A DNA stretch of 64,000 nucleotides from Pseudomonas mosselii (GTDB lineage Bacteria; Pseudomonadota; Gammaproteobacteria; Pseudomonadales; Pseudomonadaceae). The notes under the pieces are model-generated. The model was not told where the DNA came from. It saw only the letters and a list, made by a program, of their open reading frames with translations, and did no database searches. The stretch spans positions 124,001-188,000 of the forward strand of contig NZ_VAUO01000003.1 of assembly GCF_005796105.1 (NCBI RefSeq). Reading direction: 5' to 3'. This document shows, piece by piece, positions 1 through 9,399 of the stretch; the first letter of the stretch is position 1, and every line of letters starts with the position of its first letter. Position numbers and translations under genes: made by a program.

Positions 1-96
1 AAACGCGCCCACCAGCTTGCGGGTTTCTTTGCCGCGCCCCAGGTACAGGCATTGGCGCAGCAACTACAAAATCTCGGCATCGCAGGTTTCGAATGA
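1..96 (+). CDS. C-terminal end of an unidentified protein (5' truncated)
   Basis: Frame 1 is open from the first base to a TGA at 94-96 and gives 31 residues ending LGIAGFE. The stretch is rich in Gln, Ala and Leu (QALAQQLQ) and looks like the last helix or two of a helical protein. A histidine followed by L-x-G recalls an Hpt-type helix, but the lysine expected there is absent and the match is too short to name a family. No function is assigned. Confidence 0.5.
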   Translation, partial: KRAHQLAGFFAAPQVQALAQQLQNLGIAGFE

Positions 97-244
97 TGCC
101 CTTAGGCAATAAGCGCTAACAAAAACGCAGGTAGGAAAAGTCCGATCTTGCTTCAGAAAGCTGGAGCAAGGGTTTCTAAATTGTGAAAACCAAGGCAGGA
201 TTTGCCGCACTATTTTGCTACCTCGCCCCATCAAGGAGGCTTAG

Positions 245-637
245 ATGAAATTCGCGCCCACCCTCACCCTGCTGGCAACCCTCGCGCTGGCGTTCGGCAC
301 AGCACAAGCCGCAGCGCCTGATACCGGGCTGACCGGCTGCGCGGCCAAGCGCAGCGCAATCGAAAACCAGCTCAAGATCGCCCAAGACCACGGCAACACG
401 GCCCAGGCGGCTGGACTTGAAGAAGCACTGCGCGGCGTCGAGAACTGCACCGACAGTGGCCTGCGCAAGGAGCGTGAGCAAAAAGTGCTGGATGCCCGCC
501 ACGAAGTGGCACAGCGCGAAATGGACCTGAAAAAGGCCGAGAAGAAAGGCGACGCCGAGAAGATCAACAAGCGCAAGGACAAGCTCGCCGAGTCTCGCAA
601 GGAACTGCAAAAAGCAGTGGACGAGCTGGACCGTTGA
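245..637 (+). CDS. DUF1090 family periplasmic protein (YqjC-like)
   Basis: This 130-residue protein has a clear signal peptide (about 1-22, cleavage after AQA). Two cysteines follow, near residues 32 and 60 (TGCAAKR and VENCTD), and the second half is highly charged and predicted helical, rich in Lys, Glu and Arg. That arrangement matches the DUF1090/YqjC family of small secreted proteins of unknown function. The start at 245 is preceded by AAGGAGG at 233-239. The gene stands alone and converges with the cytochrome gene, with only 30 bp between the two stop codons. The family assignment is from recognition; the molecular role is unknown. Confidence 0.8.
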   Translation: MKFAPTLTLLATLALAFGTAQAAAPDTGLTGCAAKRSAIENQLKIAQDHGNTAQAAGLEEALRGVENCTDSGLRKEREQKVLDARHEVAQREMDLKKAEKKGDAEKINKRKDKLAESRKELQKAVDELDR

Positions 638-667
638 TCGTTTCAGGTCGCTCGTCAGTACGCGCGA

Positions 668-1114
668 TCAATGATTTCGAAACTCTGCATGACACGCTTT
701 GCACGCGGCCTCGACCCTGTCCATCGGCCCCTTGAGCTGCGCGGCGTCCAAGGGCTGCGCGCGCGTCACCGCCACCAGCTCGCCCGTCACGCCCTCCAGT
801 TGCCGGGCCAGGTCCTGAAAACGCGCCTGACGCTCCCACACCTCGGCACGGGCGCTGCTGTCTCCCGCATCCCGTGCCTGCGGGAAGTGCTGCCAAGGTT
901 GATGGGACAGCTCATCGAGCGTCACAGCACCCTCGGCGAACGTCTGCCCATTGAACGGCAAGCGGCCTCGCAGCATGCCGCCCAGGTCTTCACTGGTCTT
1001 CAACATCGACTTGAAGATCGCCTTGCGCTGGCCCAACGGCGAGTGCGGATCGACACCATCGCAAGCCGTCAGGGCCAGGGCAGCGAGCAGCACTACGGTC
1101 AATCGTTTGAACAT
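668..1114 (-). CDS. class II (c'-type) monoheme cytochrome c, putative lipoprotein
   Basis: The protein has 148 residues from the ATG at 1114. It begins with a hydrophobic signal ending in a lipobox-like LTAC, so it is probably a lipoprotein exported to the periplasm. The only heme motif, CKACH, lies about ten residues from the C-terminus, as in four-helix cytochrome c'/c556 proteins. The body is helical, with conserved-looking MLKTSEDLGGML and FPQARDAGD segments. Function is probably electron transfer or gas/redox sensing, but no redox partner is encoded beside it. An in-frame upstream extension to 1327 exists but is not signal-like. It converges with the DUF1090 gene and diverges from mltA. 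Confidence 0.82.
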   Translation of the reverse strand: MFKRLTVVLLAALALTACDGVDPHSPLGQRKAIFKSMLKTSEDLGGMLRGRLPFNGQTFAEGAVTLDELSHQPWQHFPQARDAGDSSARAEVWERQARFQDLARQLEGVTGELVAVTRAQPLDAAQLKGPMDRVEAACKACHAEFRNH

Positions 1115-1233
1115 CTGGGGTCTCTTCGGCCAGCACAATCGGGCTGCCAGTATCGCTGCCCGCTGGGCAAAGACCAATAGCCATACAAAAAACAGGGCTG
1201 AATATTCATGTGCGCCCCCACAGGATTGCAACC

Positions 1234-2385
1234 ATGACCTCTGCATTGCGACACCTCGCCTGGGCCCTGCCGGCACTGGCCCTGCTGGCCGGCTGCAACG
1301 GCGGCGAAAGCACCAAGCCCGAGCCACACGCCATCGCCACCTACGTCGATGCGACCTGGCAAGATCTACCCGCCGTCAGCGACGCCGACCTACTGGCCGG
1401 TTTCCAGGCCTGGCGTGTCGGCTGCGAGAAGCTCACTCGCGATACGGTCTGGGCCGACACCTGCACCGCCGCAGCCGGGGTCCCCGCCGACCCGGCGCAG
1501 GTTCGCGACTTCCTGCAACAGAACCTGCAAGTGCATGGCCTGCGCTCGGCCGAAAACAACGCGAACGGCCTGATCACCGGTTACTACGAGCCGGTCTATC
1601 CCGGCAGCCTCACGCGTACCGATAACGCGCAGGTGCCGGTGTATGGCATACCCGAGGACATGGTCGTGGTGGACCTGGCCAGCGTGTACCCCGAACTCAA
1701 GGGCAAGCGCCTGCGCGGGCGTCTCGAAGGCCGAGTGCTCAAGCCCTACGACACCGCCGAGGTCATCAACCGCGAGGGTGCCAAGGCGCCAGTGCTGGCG
1801 TGGCTGACCGATCCGATGGACCTACAGTTCCTGCAGATCCAGGGTTCAGGCCGGGTGCAACTGCCGAACGGGCGGCAATTGCGCCTGGGCTATGCCGATC
1901 AGAATGGCCACCCTTACCGCCCGATCGGCCGCTGGCTAGTCGAGCAGGGCCAGTTGAAGAAAGAGGACGTGACCATGGGCAGTATCCACGCCTGGGCTAT
2001 GGCCAACCCGCAGCGCGTACCGGAGCTGCTGGCCAGCAACCCCAGCTATGTGTTCTTCAGTACACGCCCGGACAGCAACGAAGGGCCGCGCGGCTCGCTC
2101 AACGTCCCGTTGACTGCCGGCTACAGCGTGGCCATCGACCGTAAGGTCATTCCCTTGGGCAGCTTGCTGTGGTTATCCACCACCCGCCCGGACGGCAGCC
2201 CGGTGGTACGCCCGGTAGGGGCTCAGGACACAGGCGGAGCAATCACCGGTGAGGTACGCGCCGACCTGTTCTGGGGCACCGGCCCCGCTGCTGGCGAACT
2301 GGCCGGTAACATGAAGCAGCAAGGGCAGATCTGGATGCTCTGGCCCAAGGGCAAGCCACTGCCCGAAGTGCCCAAGGTGCCGTGA
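1234..2385 (+). CDS. mltA: membrane-bound lytic murein transglycosylase A
   Basis: MltA cleaves the glycan strands of peptidoglycan, forming 1,6-anhydromuramic acid ends, on the inner face of the outer membrane. The product has 383 residues with a lipoprotein signal (LLAGC near residue 20). Family motifs are GYYEP (about residue 117), the substrate-groove segment QIQGSGRV, and the 3D-domain AQDTGGAI, whose Asp332 corresponds to the catalytic acid. Length agrees with other MltA proteins. The start at 1234 is chosen because it leads directly into the lipoprotein signal; an in-frame ATG at 1210 would place extra residues before it. The gene is monocistronic, ending in a palindromic REP-type hairpin. 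Confidence 0.95.
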   Translation: MTSALRHLAWALPALALLAGCNGGESTKPEPHAIATYVDATWQDLPAVSDADLLAGFQAWRVGCEKLTRDTVWADTCTAAAGVPADPAQVRDFLQQNLQVHGLRSAENNANGLITGYYEPVYPGSLTRTDNAQVPVYGIPEDMVVVDLASVYPELKGKRLRGRLEGRVLKPYDTAEVINREGAKAPVLAWLTDPMDLQFLQIQGSGRVQLPNGRQLRLGYADQNGHPYRPIGRWLVEQGQLKKEDVTMGSIHAWAMANPQRVPELLASNPSYVFFSTRPDSNEGPRGSLNVPLTAGYSVAIDRKVIPLGSLLWLSTTRPDGSPVVRPVGAQDTGGAITGEVRADLFWGTGPAAGELAGNMKQQGQIWMLWPKGKPLPEVPKVP

Positions 2386-2398
2386 TCGATACAGCGTA

Positions 2399-2420
2399 CT
2401 TCGCGGGCTTGCCCGCGAAG
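2399..2420. repeat. REP-type palindrome / bidirectional terminator
   Basis: A short perfect hairpin (CTTCGCGGG, loop CTTG, CCCGCGAAG) sits between the convergent ends of mltA and the MAPEG gene. It is the core of the Pseudomonas REP element found elsewhere in the window and probably also stops transcription from both sides. Confidence 0.7.
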
Positions 2421-2434
2421 ACAGCGCAGCGGAC

Positions 2435-2821
2435 TTAGGCCGAAACCACGAAGAACGAGACGATCAACGCCAGCCCCACCAGCCAGACCACCGAACGTAG
2501 CACCGCCCAGTCGGCCAGGTAGCAGATGATGTAGAGCAGCCGGCTGGTGATGTACATGACCCCCAGCACATCCTGGGTGACCTGTTCGGCATTCCCGACG
2601 ATATCCGCCACCAGCACGGCTGCGGCAAATGCCGGAAACGCTTCGTAGCCATTCTGTTGCGCAGCATGGGCGCGTCGCGGCAAACCCGACAAGGTGTCGA
2701 GGAAGGCACGCGGGTCATGGTTATCGCTCATACCAAAGCGCCCACTGGCCGCCTTGGCAATCAAGGCGCACAGCGGCGGCAGGCACAGAGCGATGAGAAT
2801 GCACCAAAGGGCGACGGTCAT
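2435..2821 (-). CDS. MAPEG family integral membrane protein
   Basis: This 128-residue, very hydrophobic protein has about four membrane segments. The loop after the first helix carries the MAPEG-like stretch RAFLDTLSGLPRRAHAAQQNGYEAFPAF, of which the Arg-Ala-x-x-Ala-x-x-Asn and Glu-Ala-Phe residues are family hallmarks. MAPEG proteins include membrane glutathione transferases, but many bacterial members have no known substrate. The neighbouring EamA permease gene is on the same strand 31 bp upstream, so the two may be co-transcribed. Confidence 0.85.
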   Translation of the reverse strand: MTVALWCILIALCLPPLCALIAKAASGRFGMSDNHDPRAFLDTLSGLPRRAHAAQQNGYEAFPAFAAAVLVADIVGNAEQVTQDVLGVMYITSRLLYIICYLADWAVLRSVVWLVGLALIVSFFVVSA

Positions 2822-2852
2822 GGACAGGACTCCTTGTTTACACGGGAAGGGT

Positions 2853-3686
2853 TCAGAGCTTCATCACCAGCATGCCGGCCAGTACCAGCCCGCAAGCTAG
2901 GAGTCTCGGGCCACCAAAAGGTTCTTTGAGGTAGCGCATGCCCAGCAGCACGACCAGGATCACACTCACCTCGCGCAGTGCCGCCGCCTCCGCCACCGAC
3001 CCCAGGTGCATGGCCCACAGCACCAGGGCATAGCTGAACAGCACACAGAACCCCACCGCCAGGCCCAATTTCCACTGCATGCGCCAGAACAGCACGAATG
3101 GCGCACGCCGGGCCACACTCGCCAGCAACGGGAACGGCCAGGCGCTGAGCAGGGTGAGCCAGACCAGATAATCCAGCGGTTTGCCCCACAAGCGCACCGC
3201 CTGGCCGTCGAACCAGGTGTAACAGCCGATGCACAGGCCGATCAGCGCGACCACCGGTAACATCGACCAGGGTAGTCGATGGCCGCCACCACCCTGCCAC
3301 AGCAAGCAGGCCATGCCGCAGGGAATCAACAAAATGCCGATGATTTGCTGCTGGCTCAGGGATTCACCCGCGAACGCCAAGGTCAGCCCCAGCACGACCA
3401 GCGGCGACAAACCGCGCATCAACGGATACACCAGCCCAAGGTCTCCGACTCGGTAGGCCTTGATCAGCAGCACCCGGTACACCTGTTCGGCGAAGGCGGA
3501 GGCCAACAGCCATGGCCAGACCTGCGTCGGCGGCAGCTCGACGAACGCCACCGCCAGCACCGCGCACACCAGCGCCACCGCATCCATGCTGGCGATCACC
3601 AGCAGACGCTCGGCGCTGAACTTGATCAGGGTGTTCCACGTGGCGTGCAGCAAGGCTGCTACCAGCACGAGAGAGGTTGCAAGCAC
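2853..3686 (-). CDS. EamA/DMT-superfamily permease
   Basis: This 277-residue protein has about ten membrane helices in two repeated EamA halves, the usual layout of drug/metabolite transporters. The N-terminal half has the family-like HATWNTLIKF, and the second half ends in LKEPFGGPRLLACGLVLAG, a typical final-repeat segment. Substrate cannot be read from the sequence. It is transcribed away from the antiporter gene, sharing a roughly 190-bp intergenic region with it, and leads into the MAPEG gene. The ATG at 3686 is the first residue of the first membrane helix. Confidence 0.85.
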   Translation of the reverse strand: MLATSLVLVAALLHATWNTLIKFSAERLLVIASMDAVALVCAVLAVAFVELPPTQVWPWLLASAFAEQVYRVLLIKAYRVGDLGLVYPLMRGLSPLVVLGLTLAFAGESLSQQQIIGILLIPCGMACLLWQGGGGHRLPWSMLPVVALIGLCIGCYTWFDGQAVRLWGKPLDYLVWLTLLSAWPFPLLASVARRAPFVLFWRMQWKLGLAVGFCVLFSYALVLWAMHLGSVAEAAALREVSVILVVLLGMRYLKEPFGGPRLLACGLVLAGMLVMKL

Positions 3687-3880
3687 GCCTCGGATCCTTG
3701 TTTTCGTTGTTTGGCCAGCACTATATCGCGCCTACCTGGCGATCGGGCCAGCACAGGCTGTCCAGGAACTCATTCAACAAATCCGGTCATAAGGTGTGTC
3801 CCGAACCGCACGCCAGGTCATCAAAGAACTGCCCGAGCCATTCGGGTAACGACTTGGAAGCCACTGTCACAGGATTCGGG

Positions 3881-5119
3881 ATGCTTGAATTAGTTGCCGC
3901 GTTTATCTGCCTCACCACCCTCCTCACCTACGTCAACTACCGCTTCATCGGCTTGCCACCGGCCATTGGCGTCATGGTCACGGCCCTGCTGTTCTCGCTG
4001 ATGCTTCAGGGCCTGAGCCTGATCGGGTTCCCTGGGCTCGAAGCGCGCGTCGAAAGCCTGATGAACCAGATCGACTTCAACGACCTGCTGATGCACTGGA
4101 TGCTGTCGTTCCTGCTGTTTGCCGGCGCGCTTCACGTGAACCTGACCGACCTACGCAGCTACCGCTGGCCCATCGGCCTGCTGGCGACCTTCGGCGTACT
4201 GATCGCCACGGTAATGATCGGCTACCTGGCGCACTGGGTTTTCGCGCTGTTCGGCTGGAACGTGCCGATGATCTATTGCCTGCTGTTCGGCGCGCTGATT
4301 TCGCCGACCGACCCGATTGCCGTGCTCGGCGCACTGCGCACGGCCAACGCGCCCAAGCCGCTGAAAACCACCATCGTGGGTGAATCACTGTTCAACGATG
4401 GCACGGCGGTCGTGGTGTTCACCGTGTTGCTGGGCATCATCGAACTGGGCGAGACCCCAAGTGTGGCCGACACCGCCACCCTGTTCGCCCGCGAAGCCAT
4501 CGGCGGCGTGGTGTTCGGTGGCCTGATCGGCTACGCCACCTACCGCATGATCAAGAGCGTCGAGCAGTACCAGGTGGAGGTGATGCTGACCCTGGCCCTG
4601 GTGATTGGCGGCTCGGCGATGTGCTACGAGCTGCACGTATCGGCGCCGATCGCCATGGTGGTGGCGGGCCTGATCATCGGCAACCTGGGGCGCAACCTGG
4701 CGATGAACGACATGACCCGTCGCTACATGGACGCGTTCTGGGAGCTGATCGACGACATGCTCAACGCCTTGTTGTTCGCCCTGATCGGCCTGGAACTGCT
4801 ACTGCTGCCGTTCAACTGGATGCACCTGGCAGCCGGTGGCGTGCTGGCGCTGGCAGTGCTGCTGTCGCGTCTGCTCACCGTGGCGCCCGCCATTGTCCTG
4901 CTGCGCCGCTGGCGAGCAGTGCCGCAGGGGACCGTGCGGGTTCTGACGTGGGGTGGCTTGCGTGGCGGCGTATCGGTGGCCCTGGCGCTGTCGTTGCCCA
5001 TGGGCGAGGAGCGCGACTTGCTGCTGTCGATCACCTACATCGTGGTGCTGTCGTCGATCCTGGTGCAGGGCCTGACCATCGGCAAGGTGGTGCGCGGGGT
5101 CAGCCAGCCTTCGGCCTGA
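3881..5119 (+). CDS. CPA1 family sodium:proton antiporter (NhaP-like)
   Basis: The 412-residue protein has about twelve membrane helices. Family motifs include SPTDPIAVLGAL (about residues 143-154), GESLFNDGTAVVVF (about 166-179), and the late helix GLRGGVSVALALSLP. The paired acidic residues in the SPTDP and FNDG segments are the ion-binding positions of CPA1 exchangers. The predicted role is Na+ or K+ extrusion in exchange for H+ across the inner membrane. The ATG at 3881 follows AGGA and begins directly at the first helix; in-frame codons upstream to 3677 overlap the EamA gene's leader and are unlikely to be translated. Confidence 0.9.
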   Translation: MLELVAAFICLTTLLTYVNYRFIGLPPAIGVMVTALLFSLMLQGLSLIGFPGLEARVESLMNQIDFNDLLMHWMLSFLLFAGALHVNLTDLRSYRWPIGLLATFGVLIATVMIGYLAHWVFALFGWNVPMIYCLLFGALISPTDPIAVLGALRTANAPKPLKTTIVGESLFNDGTAVVVFTVLLGIIELGETPSVADTATLFAREAIGGVVFGGLIGYATYRMIKSVEQYQVEVMLTLALVIGGSAMCYELHVSAPIAMVVAGLIIGNLGRNLAMNDMTRRYMDAFWELIDDMLNALLFALIGLELLLLPFNWMHLAAGGVLALAVLLSRLLTVAPAIVLLRRWRAVPQGTVRVLTWGGLRGGVSVALALSLPMGEERDLLLSITYIVVLSSILVQGLTIGKVVRGVSQPSA

Positions 5120-5171
5120 ACCCAGGCGTGGGCGGGGCACCGCACGTGCCCCGCGGCCACCCGGTCAGCGC

Positions 5172-5573
5172 TCACTCGACCGCAGAGTCCGGGAACTGGT
5201 CCTGGATGTACTTGATCTCGGTACGCCCGTGCGGCGCCGGCAAGCCGTCGTCGCCCAGGTTGACGAAGACCATCTTGTCGACGGTGAGAATTGCCTTGCG
5301 GGTGATCTTGTTGCGCACTTCGCACTTGAGGGTGATGGAGGTACGGCCGAATTCGGTGGCGGTAATGCCTAGCTCGATGATGTCGCCCTGACGCGACGCG
5401 CTGACGAAGTTGATCTCGGAAATGTACTTGGTCACCACGCGCTGGTTGCCCAACTGCACGATGGCGTAGATCGCCGCCTCTTCGTCGATCCAGCGCAGCA
5501 GGCTGCCGCCGAACAGCGTGCCGTTGGGGTTGAGGTCTTCGGGTTTAACCCACTTGCGGGTGTGAAAGTTCAT
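5172..5573 (-). CDS. acyl-CoA thioesterase, hotdog fold (YciA/BACH type)
   Basis: This 133-residue hotdog-fold protein hydrolyses acyl-CoA to free acid and CoA. The N-terminal signature NPNGTLFGGSLLRWIDEEAA contains the conserved Asn, Gly-Gly and catalytic Asp of the YciA/cytosolic acyl-CoA hydrolase group. Further strands include VSASRQGDIIEL, as expected. The ATG at 5573 is preceded by AGGAG; a longer frame to 5630 has no ribosome site. It converges with the antiporter gene with 52 bp between the ends. Confidence 0.88.
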   Translation of the reverse strand: MNFHTRKWVKPEDLNPNGTLFGGSLLRWIDEEAAIYAIVQLGNQRVVTKYISEINFVSASRQGDIIELGITATEFGRTSITLKCEVRNKITRKAILTVDKMVFVNLGDDGLPAPHGRTEIKYIQDQFPDSAVE

Positions 5574-5640
5574 CGATACTCCTAACCTGCATGTTTGACG
5601 TGCCTCCATGATGGCAGACCGGCGAGTCACGCTCCATTGA

Positions 5641-7278
<1,638 letters not shown>

Positions 7279-7286
7279 GCGGCAGG

Positions 7287-7344
7287 CATGCAGCTGCAAG
7301 CGGCAAGAAACGGCAGAGCCTGCCGTTGCAACCTGCAGCTCAAG
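7287..7344. repeat. heptamer-type inverted repeat, copy 1
   Basis: GGCAGGCATGCAGCTGCAAG at the left end and complementary TTGCAACCTGCAGCTCAAG at the right end fold over the spacer as an imperfect stem. The inner arms ACGGCAG and CTGCCGT pair perfectly. It belongs to the AGCTTGC-rich intergenic family seen at several other places in the window. Confidence 0.6.
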
Positions 7345-7370
7345 CCTGACTGTCCTTGAACGATGCCCAA

Positions 7371-7400
7371 GCCAGATCGGCCATCACCGATCTGGCTTTT
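7371..7400 (+). terminator. rho-independent terminator after ahcY
   Basis: GCCAGATCGG (7371-7380) pairs perfectly with CCGATCTGGC (7387-7396) over a six-base loop and is followed by TTTT. It lies 93 bp after ahcY and 44 bp before metF, so metF is either attenuated or has its own promoter. Confidence 0.85.
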
Positions 7401-7443
7401 ACTTGCAGCTTGCCGCCCAACGCTTGCTGCTGAGGACCGAGAG

Positions 7444-8289
7444 ATGTCACAAGAACGCCGCTACAGTTTCGAGTTCTTCCCCACCAAGACCGATGCCGGC
7501 CACGAAAAACTGATGGGCGTCGCCCGCCAGCTGGCCAGCTACAACCCGGATTTCTTCTCCTGCACGTATGGCGCTGGTGGCTCGACCCGCGACCGCACCC
7601 TGAACACCGTGCTGCAGCTGGAAAGCGAAGTGAAGGTTCCGGCCGCCCCGCACCTGTCCTGCGTGGGTGACACCAAGGCCGAACTGCGTGCCCTGCTGGA
7701 ACAATACAAGGCTGCCGGCATCCAGCGCATCGTCGCCCTGCGCGGCGACCTGCCTTCGGGCATGGGCATGGCCAGCGGTGAGCTGCGCTACGCCAGCGAC
7801 CTGGTCGAGTTCATCCGCCAGGAAAGCGCTGACCACTTCCACCTCGAAGTGGCCGCTTACCCCGAAATGCACCCGCAGGCTCGCCACTTCGAGGCAGACC
7901 TTGCCAACTTCGTGCACAAGGTCAAAGCCGGTGCCGACAGCGCCATCACCCAGTACTTCTTCAACGCCGACAGCTACTTCTACTTCGTCGAACGAGCGCA
8001 GAAGCTGGGCGTGGACATCCCGGTGGTGCCAGGCATCATGCCAATCACCAACTACAGCAAGCTGGCGCGCTTCTCCGACGCCTGCGGCGCGGAGATCCCA
8101 CGTTGGATCCGCAAGCAACTCGAAGCCTATGCCGACGACACCGCCAGCATCCAGGCCTTCGGTGAAGAAGTGATCACCCGCCTGTGCGAACAGCTGCTGC
8201 AAGGCGGCGCACCGGGCCTGCACTTCTACACCTTGAACCAGGCCGAACCAAGCCTGGCGATCTGGAACAACCTCAAGCTACCCCGCTGA
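7444..8289 (+). CDS. metF: methylenetetrahydrofolate reductase
   Basis: MetF reduces 5,10-methylene-THF to 5-methyl-THF with NADH and FAD, supplying the methyl group for methionine synthesis. The 281-residue product begins MSQERRYSFEFFPTK; the FEFFP segment holds the family's N-terminal catalytic glutamate. Other motifs are CTYGAGGSTRDRT, ALRGDLP and the substrate-site stretch ITQYFFNAD. Length matches bacterial MetF. The ATG at 7444 is chosen over upstream in-frame codons because they lie inside the preceding terminator and repeat. It is next to ahcY, giving a methyl-cycle pair. Confidence 0.96.
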   Translation: MSQERRYSFEFFPTKTDAGHEKLMGVARQLASYNPDFFSCTYGAGGSTRDRTLNTVLQLESEVKVPAAPHLSCVGDTKAELRALLEQYKAAGIQRIVALRGDLPSGMGMASGELRYASDLVEFIRQESADHFHLEVAAYPEMHPQARHFEADLANFVHKVKAGADSAITQYFFNADSYFYFVERAQKLGVDIPVVPGIMPITNYSKLARFSDACGAEIPRWIRKQLEAYADDTASIQAFGEEVITRLCEQLLQGGAPGLHFYTLNQAEPSLAIWNNLKLPR

Positions 8290-8296
8290 AGGTCAT

Positions 8297-8330
8297 GGGC
8301 AAGGTGTTGAAGCCATTCAAGGCCTTGCCC
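8297..8330 (+). terminator. hairpin after metF
   Basis: GGGCAAGG (8297-8304) and TTGAA pair with TTCAA and CCTTGCCC (8323-8330), giving a long near-perfect stem 7 bp after the metF stop. There is no T-tract, so it may work as a weak or rho-assisted terminator or as an mRNA 3' stabiliser. Confidence 0.5.
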
Positions 8331-8395
8331 ACACCAGCACCGCGACCTGCACGCAGACACTGGCCTAGATCGTGCGCCCAGCGTACTCTCCCGCC

Positions 8396-9175
8396 ATGCG
8401 TACACTGACCCTTGCCTGCCTGTTGCTGTTCGCGTGCCTGAGCCCTGTGGCCCAGGCCGACCGCCTGCGCATCGTCAGCGACGACTGGGCCCCCTACATC
8501 TACCTGGAAAACGGCCAGCCCAAGGGTATCGACTACGAAGTCACCAACGAAGTGTTCCGCCGCCTGGGATACGAGGTGCAGTGGGAGTTCATGCCGTGGC
8601 GGCGCTGCCTGGCGATGGTCCAGCAGGGCCTGGCCGATGGCGTGATGGATATCTTCCAAAGCCAGGCGCGGGAAACGTTCCTGGTCTACCCCGACGAACC
8701 CATGTCCCAGGTCGAATTCGTGCTGTTCCAAGCCAGCACTCGCCCGCATCAGGTCGAGCGTCTCAAGGACCTTGCAGGGCTGACCGTGGGCACCTCGCCG
8801 GGCTACAACTATGGCGCCGGGTTCAACGACTCGCCACTGTTTCGCCGCGAGCCAGCCCCCACCCAGGAGGCCAACTTCGGCAAGCTGATGCTCGGGCGCA
8901 TCGACTTGCTGGTGACCGACCGTCAGGTTGGCCGCTTCCTGCGTCGACAACTGGGGCTGCAAGCACGTGTCGACGAGCTGCCGCTGGTCATCAGCCGCCA
9001 GTTGCAATACCTGGGCCTGGCCCGTAAACCGGGCCGCGAAGCCCTGGCCATAGCCTTTTCCGCGGAGCTGCGACGCTTCCGACAGGAGCCGGCCTATGCC
9101 GAAATTCAGGCGCGTTACGACAGCACGGGCGATTTTCCTTTCACCGTTGAGCAGCAGGAACGCAGCACACCCTGA
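8396..9175 (+). CDS. periplasmic solute-binding protein, SBP family 3 type (orphan)
   Basis: The 259-residue protein has a signal peptide (1-19, cleavage after AQA). The mature part starts DRLRIVSDDWAPYIYLENGQPKGIDYEV, of which the DDW-P and GIDYEV elements are typical of family 3 amino-acid-type binding proteins. It has the LKDLAGLTVGTSPGYNYG hinge segment. No permease or ATPase is encoded nearby, so it is an orphan that may serve a distant transporter or a sensory system. The ligand is unknown. The start at 8396 begins at the signal peptide; eight codons upstream in frame are possible but less likely. Confidence 0.82.
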   Translation: MRTLTLACLLLFACLSPVAQADRLRIVSDDWAPYIYLENGQPKGIDYEVTNEVFRRLGYEVQWEFMPWRRCLAMVQQGLADGVMDIFQSQARETFLVYPDEPMSQVEFVLFQASTRPHQVERLKDLAGLTVGTSPGYNYGAGFNDSPLFRREPAPTQEANFGKLMLGRIDLLVTDRQVGRFLRRQLGLQARVDELPLVISRQLQYLGLARKPGREALAIAFSAELRRFRQEPAYAEIQARYDSTGDFPFTVEQQERSTP

Positions 9176-9181
9176 TTGCTC

Positions 9182-9399
9182 TGTTATACTCGGGCCTTCC
9201 CGCCCGGCTCACGCCCGGACGCTCGGCCCCGCCACAGCCTTCCAGACACACGGCAGCGCACTGTTCAGTGCAGACCTGCCATGAACCTGGATGCGCCGTG
9301 ACCGCCCAGCTGGACCGGACGCGATCGCATCCCTCAGATGCCCGTCGCGCCAGGCAGAACACCCCATAGGGCCCAGCCCCCACGAGAACAGGATTGCCC
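9182..9399 (+). promoter_or_regulatory. extended -10 promoter and long 5' leader of rhlE
   Basis: TG-T-TATACT at 9182-9190 is an extended -10 element; no good -35 is visible. If it is used, the transcript has a leader of about 200 nt. The leader contains GC-rich stems, including GCACTG-TT-CAGTGC at 9258-9271. No convincing small reading frame was seen in it. Confidence 0.45.
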
